Source: a virus
IMG/VR virus record: IMGVR_UViG_3300020027_000028
Location: 1 to 30,371 of that record
DNA length: 30,371 nt
Direction: 5' to 3' (one strand)
Both the position numbers and the translations under genes were made by a program. Shown here piece by piece: positions 20,693 to 28,573 of this stretch (its first letter is position 1; each line of letters begins with the position of its first letter). The notes under the pieces were generated by a model. It made no database searches, was not told where the DNA came from, and saw nothing but the letters and a program-made list of their open reading frames with translations.

Positions 20693-21133
20693 ATGGAAAT
20701 GCCTGTTGAGACTGCCGCATTGCTATGCGAAATGGCCCGCATGAACCTCGATGAGGAGATATGCGGGTTCATCAAGTATGACTGGTCAGTCGAGCAGATC
20801 CGTAATGTGGCTGATGACAAGGGCCGTACATTTGAGATGGACGAGGGCCAGCTGGTAGAATTCCTCAGCAGGAATTCGCCAAAAGCGCTAGCCGGTGTCT
20901 TCCACTCGCACCCGCGCGGGAATCCGCATCCAAGCGATGCTGATGAGACATTTGCATACCCTTACTACAGGTACTTCATCGTGACCTTTGATGCTATTCA
21001 TGAATGGAAGTTCACCAATGGCGGCCCCATTAGCGTCAGACGAGACGGATCAACCTGCCCCAGACATATGGCTGAAGCGATATATCAAGTTGCAGAAAAA
21101 GTACGATGTCCAAATAGACAAGATGCTACGTGA
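20693..21133 (+). CDS. JAMM/MPN (JAB) metallopeptidase-like protein
   Basis: 146 residues from ATG 20693. The JAMM motif is complete: an upstream Glu in DEEICGFI (E22), then HSHPRGNPHPSDAD, which is H71-x-H73-x7-S81-x2-D84. These residues hold the catalytic zinc in isopeptidases and ubiquitin-like processing enzymes. The C-terminal 35 residues overlap the MuF gene in another frame and may be poorly constrained. In many tailed phages a JAB domain belongs to the tail tip; here it is stand-alone in the head module. Possible roles are removal of a ubiquitin-like tag from virion proteins or maturation of a head protein. Confidence 0.85.
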   Translation: MEMPVETAALLCEMARMNLDEEICGFIKYDWSVEQIRNVADDKGRTFEMDEGQLVEFLSRNSPKALAGVFHSHPRGNPHPSDADETFAYPYYRYFIVTFDAIHEWKFTNGGPISVRRDGSTCPRHMAEAIYQVAEKVRCPNRQDAT

Positions 21134-21917
21134 GGCGGCTAAAGATGCAGTTGCACAAGTAGATGAGATCCTGGCACATACGGGCACTTCCGCATTACGC
21201 TCGGCGCAACTACAGACCGCTGCTATTGCCATTCAACAAGCTCTCGGGCAATTCTGGAGGCTACTTGGCGATAAGGTCAAGGCGGGGCAGGCGGAAGCCA
21301 AGGCGGTTGCTTTAGCAACCAGTTTTGATTGGGATACGCCATTGCTAAGGCTTGCATATCCCAAGAAGGATCTGAAGGATATGCGAGCCACTCTGTTGGA
21401 GACATCTCGCCTGGATGTAGAGGCAGCGGTGGCTCGTGTCTACCACAGCCGGATTCCATTGTCGACGCAGGTGTACAAGACGCGTGCGCTTAGCGATGGC
21501 TGGGTTGAGAGACGCATAAACAGCGGCCTAGCGCGCGGGCTCACCGTGTCAGAGCTCAAGAAGGAGGTGCAGCAGTTCATTCGACCTGAGGCCAAGGGCG
21601 GTGCCAGCTATGCCGCCAAGAGGCTGGCTCGCACTGAGATCAACAATGCATATCATGCGGTAGTTATTGTACATAATGAAGACAAGCCTTGGAATAATGG
21701 TATGATCTGGCGTCTGTCAGGAAGTCATCCCAGGGAAGACATTTGCAATCTTTATGCACAAAAGAGTCCATTCCCTATGAATGCAGTTCCGCCAAAGCCG
21801 CATCCACAGTGTCTCTGCACGACATTTCCAAAAGTGGAAAGTCAGGATGATTTCTTTGCTGCATTCAATGCTGGTGACTATGATGAGTACATCGATGGGA
21901 CATACAAGGTTGCGTAA
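21018..21917 (+). CDS. MuF-like minor head protein
   Basis: 299 residues from ATG 21018, with GGAAG at 21006-21010; the start overlaps the JAMM gene by 116 bases. The C-terminal domain carries AAKRLARTEINNAYHAV, WRLSGSHPREDICNLYAQ and PKPHPQCLCTTFP: the R-T-E helix and the H-P-x-C-x-C end of the phage Mu gpF family. These proteins sit near the portal and help assembly or DNA entry. The N-terminal 150 residues are helical. No toxin-like domain is fused. Confidence 0.88.
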   Translation: MAAPLASDETDQPAPDIWLKRYIKLQKKYDVQIDKMLREAAKDAVAQVDEILAHTGTSALRSAQLQTAAIAIQQALGQFWRLLGDKVKAGQAEAKAVALATSFDWDTPLLRLAYPKKDLKDMRATLLETSRLDVEAAVARVYHSRIPLSTQVYKTRALSDGWVERRINSGLARGLTVSELKKEVQQFIRPEAKGGASYAAKRLARTEINNAYHAVVIVHNEDKPWNNGMIWRLSGSHPREDICNLYAQKSPFPMNAVPPKPHPQCLCTTFPKVESQDDFFAAFNAGDYDEYIDGTYKVA

Positions 21918-21979
21918 GCGCGATGAGGAGCTTTGGGGGTAGGATTATCGGGATATAAGCAACCCCGAAAGGACCCCAG

Positions 21980-22699
21980 ATGAACCAGCGGTTCACGAAT
22001 GCTCGCATGATGCGGGTGTTGGGGAGATTCTCGGATGGCACTGCAATTTACCCCATCTATGGGGCGGAAGATCCGCCCAAGAATGAGGGGGATGGCGGCG
22101 GTGCATCCGGTGGAGATCCATCCAAGAATGAAGGCGGCAGTGGCGGTGAAGGGAAGGGTGAGGGTGATGGTGGAGACCCACCAAAGCCTAAGACTGTTTC
22201 CCAAGATGATTTCGATACTCTGCAGAAGCGTCTGAATGCCGCCGATAAGGCCAAGGGTGACCTCCAGAAGAAATTGGATGATCTCGACAAGGCGAAACTC
22301 GGCGAGAAAGAGCGCGCCGAAAAGGAGCGTGATGAGGCCAAGGCTTTGGCAGCCTCAACCGCAGCAGAGCTGCGTTCGAGTCAGTTGAAGATCAAGTTCC
22401 TCAGCTCAAACAAGTACAACTGGCATGATCCAGAAACCGCGTTGGCCTTGGTTGACCTCTCTGATGTAGAGGTCGGTGAGGACGGGAAAGTTACTGGTCT
22501 GGAAGCTGCTATGAAGAAGTTGGCGGATTCCAAGCCATTCCTGGTGAAGACAGAGGATGACCCTCCAAAGAATGGTTCTAGTGGCGGTACTCCCAAGCCT
22601 CCAGGTGGAGGCAATAAGGATGCGGCTGCAAAGAGAGCTGCTATGGAGAAGAAGTTCCCTCAACTCACGCGCGGCCGGATCACTAATGCGGGCATTTGA
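21980..22699 (+). CDS. Scaffolding protein
   Basis: 239 residues from ATG 21980, with GAAAGGA about seven bases upstream. A Gly/Pro/Lys-rich, disordered N-terminal third (residues 30-70), then a long charged coiled coil (FDTLQKRLNAADKAKGDLQK onward), and a C-terminal part (RGRITNAGI at the end). This layout and the position before decoration and capsid genes fit phage scaffolds, which guide procapsid assembly and are then lost. No protease motif seen. Confidence 0.85.
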   Translation: MNQRFTNARMMRVLGRFSDGTAIYPIYGAEDPPKNEGDGGGASGGDPSKNEGGSGGEGKGEGDGGDPPKPKTVSQDDFDTLQKRLNAADKAKGDLQKKLDDLDKAKLGEKERAEKERDEAKALAASTAAELRSSQLKIKFLSSNKYNWHDPETALALVDLSDVEVGEDGKVTGLEAAMKKLADSKPFLVKTEDDPPKNGSSGGTPKPPGGGNKDAAAKRAAMEKKFPQLTRGRITNAGI

Positions 22700-22722
22700 C
22701 CCGCGACGGCTGAGAGGGCAAT

Positions 22723-23127
22723 ATGGCTAGGTATGACAAGTATGAGCCGTATGCGGGAGGTTTCCGCGCGGCTCTTGCGGTAGATTGGCTTGCCGCTGAT
22801 GTCAATAAGGTGATTGGCGTAGGACTGAATGTGAATGGGGCGGTGGTCAAGGGTGCCGGGCAGACCGGCATTGTTGGCGTACTCGTCCTCACCAAGGCCC
22901 GTAAGGCCAAGGAGATCGTGGATGTCATGAGGGCCGGGGAAATTGTTGATTTTGACAGTTTCGGTCCGGTTGGCGCCGCAACGCCATTTGCTTCTGCAGC
23001 TGGTACTGGATATGGTGCAAATGCTACCACCGGTCTCGTTACGGCCGGTGGCACCATCCCTATCGGGTTCACTGTTGAGGCAACTCGACTGCATGTTGGT
23101 ATCGGAGTGGAGCTGGTGGCGCCGTGA
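22723..23127 (+). CDS. Head decoration-like protein
   Basis: 134 residues from ATG 22723, with GAGAGGG at good spacing. Gly/Ala/Val-rich and beta-rich (KVIGVGLNVNGAVVKGAG, later GTIPIGFTVEATRL), as in capsid-stabilising decoration proteins. It lies between scaffold and capsid and is GTGA-coupled to the latter. The family call is by position and composition. Confidence 0.65.
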   Translation: MARYDKYEPYAGGFRAALAVDWLAADVNKVIGVGLNVNGAVVKGAGQTGIVGVLVLTKARKAKEIVDVMRAGEIVDFDSFGPVGAATPFASAAGTGYGANATTGLVTAGGTIPIGFTVEATRLHVGIGVELVAP

Positions 23128-24410
23128 GTACTCTCGCTGAATACCATGCGGCAAGTGCCAATCCTCTCGTTGCCCCTGGTTTCATTCGCGTTCCGCTAGC
23201 TCTTGAGGCGGCCGAAGGGCACCAGTTGGTCGACCTTCGTGAGTTCGGCCTGTTCCCGCTACCTATGGGTGCAGCTGGCGGTTATTCGACTGAGGCTGAC
23301 GTCGTTACGCAGACGTCTGACGGTCGAGACCTCAACGCAATGTGGGATGAGTTCCAGCAGACGCTTGTGGTCTGGAATGAGGCTCGCAGCGCTCTTGTGG
23401 CTTTGTTCACCTACCCGGTTAGCACGCTGATTGAAGATGTTCCTCAGGTTGGCGAGAGCACGTTTGAGGAAGCGTCTGAGTTCGGTGTGCCCAAGTCGGC
23501 TCGGCCCGAACTGGCGTTCTTCTCTCTGGGGTATGACTTCAAGGACTACGACCTCGCAACCCGCTATACCTGGAAGTTCCTCAGGGACGCGGACGCGCGC
23601 CAGGTTGAGGCCATTCACCAGCAGGCTCTCAATGCGGATAACCGTCTGGTATTCCGCAAGGTCATGGAAGCGCTGTTCGACAACAACAACCGAACTGCTG
23701 AGATCCGCAAGCAGAACGTCAATGTGTATGCCCTGTACAACGCTGACGGGACCGTTCCGCCAGCATACAAGGGGGCGACGTTCACCAGCGGCCATACGCA
23801 CTACATGGCCTCTGGCGCTGCCACCATCGACAGTGATGACTTTGAGGATCTGTACGACAACATCGCTGAGCATGGATATGGGATTGAGAACGGTTCCGTA
23901 TTTGTGGCGATGATGCCAAAGCTGCTCATTCGTGAGGTCCGTAAGTGGCGGTTTGGTGTCGAGAACAACAACGATGCCATCGCCAACTATGACTTCATCC
24001 CGGCCGACAACCAGCCCGCTCTGATTGTTCCGAATGAGGCGGGTCTTCTTGGTTCTCGTCCGCCAAGCAGCTGGAATGGCCTTCCTGTCGTCGGTTCTTA
24101 TGCAGGAGTCCTGATCGTTGAGGAGTCCTACATTCCACCGAACTATGTGCTGATGCTGGCCACTGGCGGCTCTGGAGACCTGCAGAACCCTGTAGGATTC
24201 CGTGAGCACGCCAATGAACAGTACCGGGGTCTGCGTTTGCTGCCCGGAAACCAGCAGCGATACCCGCTGGTTGATGGGTTCTATGCGCGTGGTTTCGGGA
24301 CCGGTATTCGCCAGCGCGCGGGAGCGGCCATCATGGAGATTGTAGATGATGGCGTGAGCGGCACGTACCGTGTCCCGGCACAGTATGCCGCTGGAGGCGG
24401 ATTCGCGTGA
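23124..24410 (+). CDS. Major capsid protein
   Basis: 428 residues from GTG 23124 (GTGA overlap). Follows scaffold and decoration genes. The protein has a helical N-arm, a mixed alpha/beta middle (ALFDNNNRTAEIRKQNVNVY), and beta-rich later parts (VGSYAGVLIVEESYIPPNYV). The C-terminal part has PVGFREHANEQYRGLRLLPG. Length and composition fit an HK97-fold capsid, though the fold is inferred. Codon choice looks more regular (more C/G-ending codons) than in the mini-genes, as expected for a highly expressed protein. Confidence 0.88.
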   Translation: MSTLAEYHAASANPLVAPGFIRVPLALEAAEGHQLVDLREFGLFPLPMGAAGGYSTEADVVTQTSDGRDLNAMWDEFQQTLVVWNEARSALVALFTYPVSTLIEDVPQVGESTFEEASEFGVPKSARPELAFFSLGYDFKDYDLATRYTWKFLRDADARQVEAIHQQALNADNRLVFRKVMEALFDNNNRTAEIRKQNVNVYALYNADGTVPPAYKGATFTSGHTHYMASGAATIDSDDFEDLYDNIAEHGYGIENGSVFVAMMPKLLIREVRKWRFGVENNNDAIANYDFIPADNQPALIVPNEAGLLGSRPPSSWNGLPVVGSYAGVLIVEESYIPPNYVLMLATGGSGDLQNPVGFREHANEQYRGLRLLPGNQQRYPLVDGFYARGFGTGIRQRAGAAIMEIVDDGVSGTYRVPAQYAAGGGFA

Positions 24411-24745
24411 GTCGACAGGTCAAGCTTGGGCGGTCAGACTACACCAAGGAAGAGATTTCCTATATGGAGTCTCGTTCTATGCGGTATGGCGCTGAGCTGG
24501 CCAGGATCAGGAGTCTTCCAAAGGATGCATCTGTCCAAGAGGAGGAACCTGATCCGGAACCTGATCTGGGTACCGATGTAGGGGAGTCTGTTGTGCAGGA
24601 CTCTGAGCAGGTTGACGGCGATGATGCTGATCTGTGGGAGATGACTGCTGCTGAGTTGCGTAAGGAATTGGGAGAGATGGAACTCTCAACCAAGGGCAAC
24701 AAGCCAGAGTTGGTCGCTCGTTTGGCCAAGGCGCTATCCGCATAG
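24407..24745 (+). CDS. SAP-domain head protein
   Basis: 112 residues from GTG 24407 (GTGA overlap). The N-terminus is helical and basic, the middle acidic (EEEPDPEPDLGTD), and the C-terminal 35 residues form a SAP-like helix-turn-helix: MTAAELRKELGEMELSTKG then NKPELVARLAKAL. SAP domains bind DNA. After the capsid gene such proteins are often linked to head completion or DNA contact. Followed by a strong hairpin. Confidence 0.75.
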   Translation: MSRQVKLGRSDYTKEEISYMESRSMRYGAELARIRSLPKDASVQEEEPDPEPDLGTDVGESVVQDSEQVDGDDADLWEMTAAELRKELGEMELSTKGNKPELVARLAKALSA

Positions 24746-24756
24746 CTATTTTCCCG

Positions 24757-24798
24757 TGCAGGGTCGGGTTGTTTGAGGGGGAATGGCCCGGCCCTGCA
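24757..24798 (+). terminator. Strong hairpin after the capsid operon
   Basis: GCAGGGTCGGG (24758-24768) pairs with CCCGGCCCTGC (24787-24797) with one G-U pair, extended by T24757-A24798, and an 18-base loop. No T-run follows. Likely a terminator or mRNA-stabilising stem separating highly expressed capsid genes from the fibre genes. Confidence 0.65.
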
Positions 24799-24817
24799 TT
24801 CCAGGAAAGAAGGGGAT

Positions 24818-25135
24818 ATGGTAACTGGCATCCATCTGGGCTGGGTGGCCCCCGTGATGACCATCGAGTTGGATGCTGAGTCAGACTGGTTCAGCGAGTT
24901 GATTAATGATGATGGCGACTATGCCGATGGCACTGAAATCTACATCATTTTCAAGATCCGAAATGATCCAGATGTGCGCTGGGATGCCGTCATTGATGGT
25001 CGTGTGGCCACTTGGTACAAAACGTCTCTTGAGGTTGCAGAACTTCTGGAACTAGAGCCCGAATCAGCAAAGATGCACCACAAGCTGAACGCGAATATCG
25101 TCTGGTATAAGGGGGAGACTCGTGACAACACCTGA
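24818..25135 (+). CDS. LtfC-like beta-sandwich protein
   Basis: 105 residues from ATG 24818, with AAGGGG directly upstream; the frame is open to 24773. The layout (TIELDAESDWFSELINDDGD, then TEIYIIFKI, WDAVIDGRVATWY and NIVWYKGETRDN) matches the LtfC/p132/Gp6 beta-sandwich domain of actinophages, found with minor tail or fibre proteins. It overlaps the next gene by 14 bases, consistent with a joint structure with the fibres. Confidence 0.6.
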   Translation: MVTGIHLGWVAPVMTIELDAESDWFSELINDDGDYADGTEIYIIFKIRNDPDVRWDAVIDGRVATWYKTSLEVAELLELEPESAKMHHKLNANIVWYKGETRDNT

Positions 25136-25349
25136 CATTGAATTGCCAGGGACTGTGCATGTGCGCCCCCCTTTGCCTCGCACGCATATCGTGCCTATGG
25201 AAGGGCCGGTGGGACCACCCGGACCGCCAGGCGAGGATGTTATTGTTGATTGGTTCACTGGACATGGCCCTCCCGGTGTTGTATTCGGTGCCGGTCCCGG
25301 TGATATGTATGTTGACTTGGATTCTGGAGAGCTTTACCAACTTCGCTAG
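25122..25349 (+). CDS. Short collagen-like fibre protein
   Basis: 75 residues from GTG 25122. After MEGPVGPPGPPGEDV (four Gly-X-Y triplets) comes the end module VDWFTGHGPPGVVFGAGPGD then MYVDLDSGELYQLR. A similar end module is present in the next two genes. A short collagen-like stem and compact tip suggest a trimeric fibre. Confidence 0.7.
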   Translation: MTTPDIELPGTVHVRPPLPRTHIVPMEGPVGPPGPPGEDVIVDWFTGHGPPGVVFGAGPGDMYVDLDSGELYQLR

Positions 25350-25358
25350 GGAGTAGTC

Positions 25359-25859
25359 ATGGCTTGGGGTTCTATCGCTTCAATCAAAGGCCCGCAAGGT
25401 GACCAAGGCCCCACTGGTGCGCAAGGTGATCCTGGCGAGACTGGTGCGACTGGTGCAACTGGAGCTATGGGTGCTGGCATCAACTGGGCCGGTACCGTGG
25501 CCACATATGCATTGCTGCCTGATGACCTCACTGTTGGCGATGCTGGCGATGCTTACTTTGTAGAGGCTGATGGCGATCTCTATCCCTGGAATGGAACTTC
25601 TTTCCCATTGGAGGGCGAGGGTGTTGAATTCCAAGGTCCGCCAGGAGAGACTGGTTCCACAGGCGCCACGGGTGCGCCAGGCAGCACTGGAGCGCAGGGT
25701 ATCCAGGGAATCCAGGGTGACACCGGATCCACTGGAGCAACCGGAACGCGCGGGACAAAGTGGTTCACGGGGACTGGCGCCCCTGGACCGCAGTCCGGAC
25801 AGATCCTGGGAGACCTATACCTGGACACTGCAGACGGCACTGTCTACTTGCTGAGCTGA
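25359..25859 (+). CDS. Collagen-like fibre protein
   Basis: 166 residues from ATG 25359 with GGAG upstream. Two Gly-X-Y segments (residues about 11-40, starting GPQGDQGPTGAQGDPGETG, and about 90-130) flank a small domain (WAGTVATYALLPDDLTVGDA then GDAYFVEADGDLYPWNG). It ends in the module TKWFTGTGAPGPQSGQILGD then LYLDTADGTVYLLS. This is the usual build of phage fibres. It starts MAW like the fibre gene at 25892. Confidence 0.85.
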   Translation: MAWGSIASIKGPQGDQGPTGAQGDPGETGATGATGAMGAGINWAGTVATYALLPDDLTVGDAGDAYFVEADGDLYPWNGTSFPLEGEGVEFQGPPGETGSTGATGAPGSTGAQGIQGIQGDTGSTGATGTRGTKWFTGTGAPGPQSGQILGDLYLDTADGTVYLLS

Positions 25860-25888
25860 CAGACCGCACTCAATAGATTGGCGGTCTG
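25860..25888 (+). promoter_or_regulatory. Perfect hairpin just before a fibre gene start
   Basis: CAGACCGC (25860-25867) pairs with GCGGTCTG (25881-25888), 8 base pairs, 13-base loop. It ends three bases before ATG 25892. The 3' arm contains the only G-rich bases (GGCGG) that could serve as ribosome-binding site. It may tune translation of the fibre gene or end transcripts of the previous one. Confidence 0.6.
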
Positions 25889-25891
25889 AAA

Positions 25892-26698
25892 ATGGCTTGG
25901 GCACCTGTAGCAGAAATCATGGGTCCGCCTGGAGCGGCAGGCGATGACGGTGAAGATGGACTTGATGGCAATTCGGTCCTGCACGGCTCTGGAGTGCCGT
26001 CAGATGGCGGCACCGGGGTAGATGGGGACTTCTACATCCGAACTGGCGTCTGGACCATCTACGGCCCCAAGACGGCCGGTGCCTGGGGCTCTCCGACGAA
26101 CATTGTCGGGCCGTCTGGAGTCACCACCATCGCAGGGGCATCTGATTATGCCGCATTGTCTGATCCGGCAGTAGGGACGGCTGGCCTTAGGACGCTCGGC
26201 ACAGGGGCTGTACAGGCTGCTGTAGGCTCGCACAACCACTCGGGTACATATGATGCGTCCGGGGCCGCATCGACGGCTGTATCGGCGCATGCAGCGGCGG
26301 GAGACCCGCACCCTGGTTATCTGACTCCGGCCGAAGGAGCCGCTGCATATTCAGCATTGGCGCATACGCATGACGTTATTGTGAATATGACTGATGGTGC
26401 AACCATCACTCCTGATGCATCAAGCGCTAAGCGTTCCATCCAGCGAGTCACCTTGGGTGGAAACCGCACCATGGCCAAGCCAACAAACTTGATTGATGGC
26501 GCAACCATTCTCATGGAATTGAAGCAAGATGGTACAGGAACTCGTGTGCCAACATGGAATGGTGCATATGTTTTCGGTACAGACATTCCTGCTGTAGCTT
26601 TGACGACAACTGCCAACCGAAAAGATTTCTTGCTCTGGTACTACAACTTGGCTGACGATAAGTTGTATCTTATGGGAGCCACACGAGGCTTCGCATGA
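25892..26698 (+). CDS. Fibre protein with collagen-like start
   Basis: 268 residues from ATG 25892. Begins MAWAPVAEIMGPPGAAGDDG, then a module SVLHGSGVPSDGGTGVDGDF similar to the other fibre ends, a Ser/Ala-rich shaft (residues about 85-165, with HNHSG and HTHD His motifs often seen at metal-binding fibre shafts), and a beta-rich tip (ATILMELKQDGTGTRVPTW). Likely a receptor-binding or decorative fibre. Ends in an ATGA overlap with the next gene. Confidence 0.8.
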   Translation: MAWAPVAEIMGPPGAAGDDGEDGLDGNSVLHGSGVPSDGGTGVDGDFYIRTGVWTIYGPKTAGAWGSPTNIVGPSGVTTIAGASDYAALSDPAVGTAGLRTLGTGAVQAAVGSHNHSGTYDASGAASTAVSAHAAAGDPHPGYLTPAEGAAAYSALAHTHDVIVNMTDGATITPDASSAKRSIQRVTLGGNRTMAKPTNLIDGATILMELKQDGTGTRVPTWNGAYVFGTDIPAVALTTTANRKDFLLWYYNLADDKLYLMGATRGFA

Positions 26699-27492
26699 CC
26701 GAGATTGCGCAAGTTGGATCTATTTCACAAGCGTTTGTTTCAACATCAACCCCCGTGTCCGTTCCTCTTGCGCAAGGGACAACCAAGGGAAATGCACTGG
26801 TATACCTTGCTCGCGTTTCGTCAGATGTGGGCGGCAACAGAGCAATTGCATCGGTGACTGGCGGTGGAGCAACATGGACGCAGTTGCTCAACTATCAACC
26901 ATTTGGAATTTCCATCCGCCACTTTATCTACCTTGGGATCATCAACACATCAACTGCATCAGGCAACATAACATGTACGCATAGCGGGTCCAACACCACC
27001 ACAAACTCAGCAGCGATGATGATGGAGGTAACTGCGGGTCTTGGGCCAGATACCTTGTGGGAAGTTGATGGAACTCCTGGTACGTGGGTTAGAGGGGGCA
27101 ATGGAACAACCATCCCCTTCCCATCACAAACTCCCGAAGACATTGACAGGGCTTACTTTGGGTGGGGCACTGCGGGTGTGGCCACCACCTATGGATCTCC
27201 GCCAGCTGGATTCTCGTTCTTGGCACAAACCGGGTCTTCTGTTAATGGGATGATTTGGCGTTTGAGCTGTCCGGTTTCTGCTATGGCGCCATCGATGGTC
27301 ATGCCATCAGGCAACTCGTCTTCTGTAAGCGTCCTCATCAAGGCCCGAAACCCCAAGCATGGCATCGGTATGATGGGTCAGGGTGGTTTGGCGCATAATG
27401 ATGATGAGCTTTCGGCTCGCCGGTACGATAGGCGCAGGAGCGGAATGTATGTGCCGAAGCAACGCGAACTGATCGTATGTAGGGCGGCGTGA
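26695..27492 (+). CDS. Beta-rich fibre or minor structural protein
   Basis: 265 residues from ATG 26695 (ATGA). Ser/Thr/Gly-rich, beta-rich sequence (GNALVYLARVSSDVGGNRAI, then GATWTQL) resembling fibre or adhesin domains seen after collagen-like fibres. The C-terminal 35 residues are basic (LSARRYDRRRSGMYVPKQRE). No enzyme motif seen. Confidence 0.65.
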   Translation: MTEIAQVGSISQAFVSTSTPVSVPLAQGTTKGNALVYLARVSSDVGGNRAIASVTGGGATWTQLLNYQPFGISIRHFIYLGIINTSTASGNITCTHSGSNTTTNSAAMMMEVTAGLGPDTLWEVDGTPGTWVRGGNGTTIPFPSQTPEDIDRAYFGWGTAGVATTYGSPPAGFSFLAQTGSSVNGMIWRLSCPVSAMAPSMVMPSGNSSSVSVLIKARNPKHGIGMMGQGGLAHNDDELSARRYDRRRSGMYVPKQRELIVCRAA

Positions 27493-27493
27493 T

Positions 27494-27832
27494 ATGGCTG
27501 TGATTGTTCTTGAGGTCCAGTCCCTTCTTGAGGATGATGCGCACGATCATGGATTCACTGAAGGTGTCATCCAAGAGCTGATTGACGCCGGCAAGGGCGC
27601 CAATCGCATCGCAGAAATGTACTATCGCAAACGCGCGGCACAGACGCTGTACTTGGTCAACGTATCTGAATCCAGCAGCACGCGCGGGATGGAAGTGGTT
27701 CACGCCAGAATGATCAAGCTGGCCGAAATGTATGGCAAATTGGCGGATGTTGAAGAGGCTGATTCTGGTGATGGTGGCGGAACCATTAGTCAGGACAGAT
27801 TCATTCGCTCTTGGGACATCGAGCGTGCATGA
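27494..27832 (+). CDS. Head-tail connector-like protein
   Basis: 112 residues from ATG 27494, one base after the previous stop. Helical (EGVIQELIDAGKGANRIAEM, MIKLAEMYGKLADVEEADSG). Position directly before neck-like proteins fits a connector attached to the portal. The call is by position and fold look. Confidence 0.55.
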   Translation: MAVIVLEVQSLLEDDAHDHGFTEGVIQELIDAGKGANRIAEMYYRKRAAQTLYLVNVSESSSTRGMEVVHARMIKLAEMYGKLADVEEADSGDGGGTISQDRFIRSWDIERA

Positions 27833-28239
27833 TGGGTGCTGTTGAGCAGGAGCGATATGTACAACGTCGGATAACAGATGAATTCATTGCGGCTGATCCA
27901 AGCACCATTGTCCTCACCCCTCGTGTTGCCACGCGAACTGTTGCTGGCGGAACGACTATGGTCAATGGTCCAGATCGACCACCACAGGTGTTTAAGCTGA
28001 TCTTAGCATCAGCCGACACGGCCGGAGCATCTGTCGAATTAACCACAGAGGACTCGACCGAGCGTCGCAAAGACTTCATTTTGTTCGGTAGATATGATGC
28101 ATATGTGAATATTGGCGACCATTGGGTTGACCATAATGGTGAGGAATGGGAAGTCACCAGCATCCTGCCGAGTGATGGGTATTCGCTAAAGGCCACCGTG
28201 GCTTCATATGGGAGGCATCCAGATGCCCCGCTTTATTGA
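27829..28239 (+). CDS. Head closure-like (neck) protein
   Basis: 136 residues from ATG 27829 (ATGA overlap; ATG 27832 also possible). Beta-rich (STIVLTPRVATRTVAGGTTM, IGDHWVDHNGEEWEVTSI), like neck proteins that seal the connector. The middle RRKDFILFGRYDAYVNIGD is compatible. Call by position and composition. Confidence 0.55.
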   Translation: MMGAVEQERYVQRRITDEFIAADPSTIVLTPRVATRTVAGGTTMVNGPDRPPQVFKLILASADTAGASVELTTEDSTERRKDFILFGRYDAYVNIGDHWVDHNGEEWEVTSILPSDGYSLKATVASYGRHPDAPLY

Positions 28240-28573
28240 TACCACTGAAATGCTTGGCCGTCTGGACAGGTTGGAGAATAAAACTCCACGCGCTCTCAAG
28301 GCCATCTTTGGTAGGCAGGCATCAATCACCACAGGGTACATGAAGGCCAATGCTGTATGGACTGACCGGACGGCTGCTGCACGTTCCGGTCTGTTGTGCA
28401 CTGACATCTCGCAGGGCGACCAATTTGGCTTGGTCTTGGCGCACGCAGTGTCATATGGAATTTGGCTGGAAGTTGCAAACCATGGCAAGTACCAGATCAT
28501 TCTGCCCAGTTTGCGAATGGCCATGCGAGAACTGGAAGCAATGATTGATGGATTGTGGGGGAAGATCCAGTGA
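28223..28573 (+). CDS. HK97 gp10-like tail/neck protein
   Basis: 116 residues from ATG 28223, with GGGAGG about seven bases upstream, overlapping the preceding gene. TTGYMKANAVWTDRTAAARS then GL has the W-T-D-R-T-x-x-A-R-x-x-L pattern of the HK97 gp10-like family, followed by YGIWLEVANHGKYQIILPS, also typical. These proteins join tail to head. Good family match. Confidence 0.75.
   Translation: MPRFIDTTEMLGRLDRLENKTPRALKAIFGRQASITTGYMKANAVWTDRTAAARSGLLCTDISQGDQFGLVLAHAVSYGIWLEVANHGKYQIILPSLRMAMRELEAMIDGLWGKIQ

Noticed and set aside
21922-21957. 11-codon frame MRSFGGRIIGI ahead of the scaffold gene
   Set aside because: Too short, no convincing ribosome-binding site, not joined to the next start.
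23259-24209. Long open frame on the minus strand (316 codons)
   Set aside because: It is antisense to the major capsid gene; its length follows from regular codon use on the + strand. No minus-strand frame in the window shows family motifs.
25380-25760. Short GGTGC(G/A)ACTGG-type DNA repeats
   Set aside because: They follow from the Gly-X-Y codon repeats of the collagen-like fibre gene; not a CRISPR or separate repeat element.
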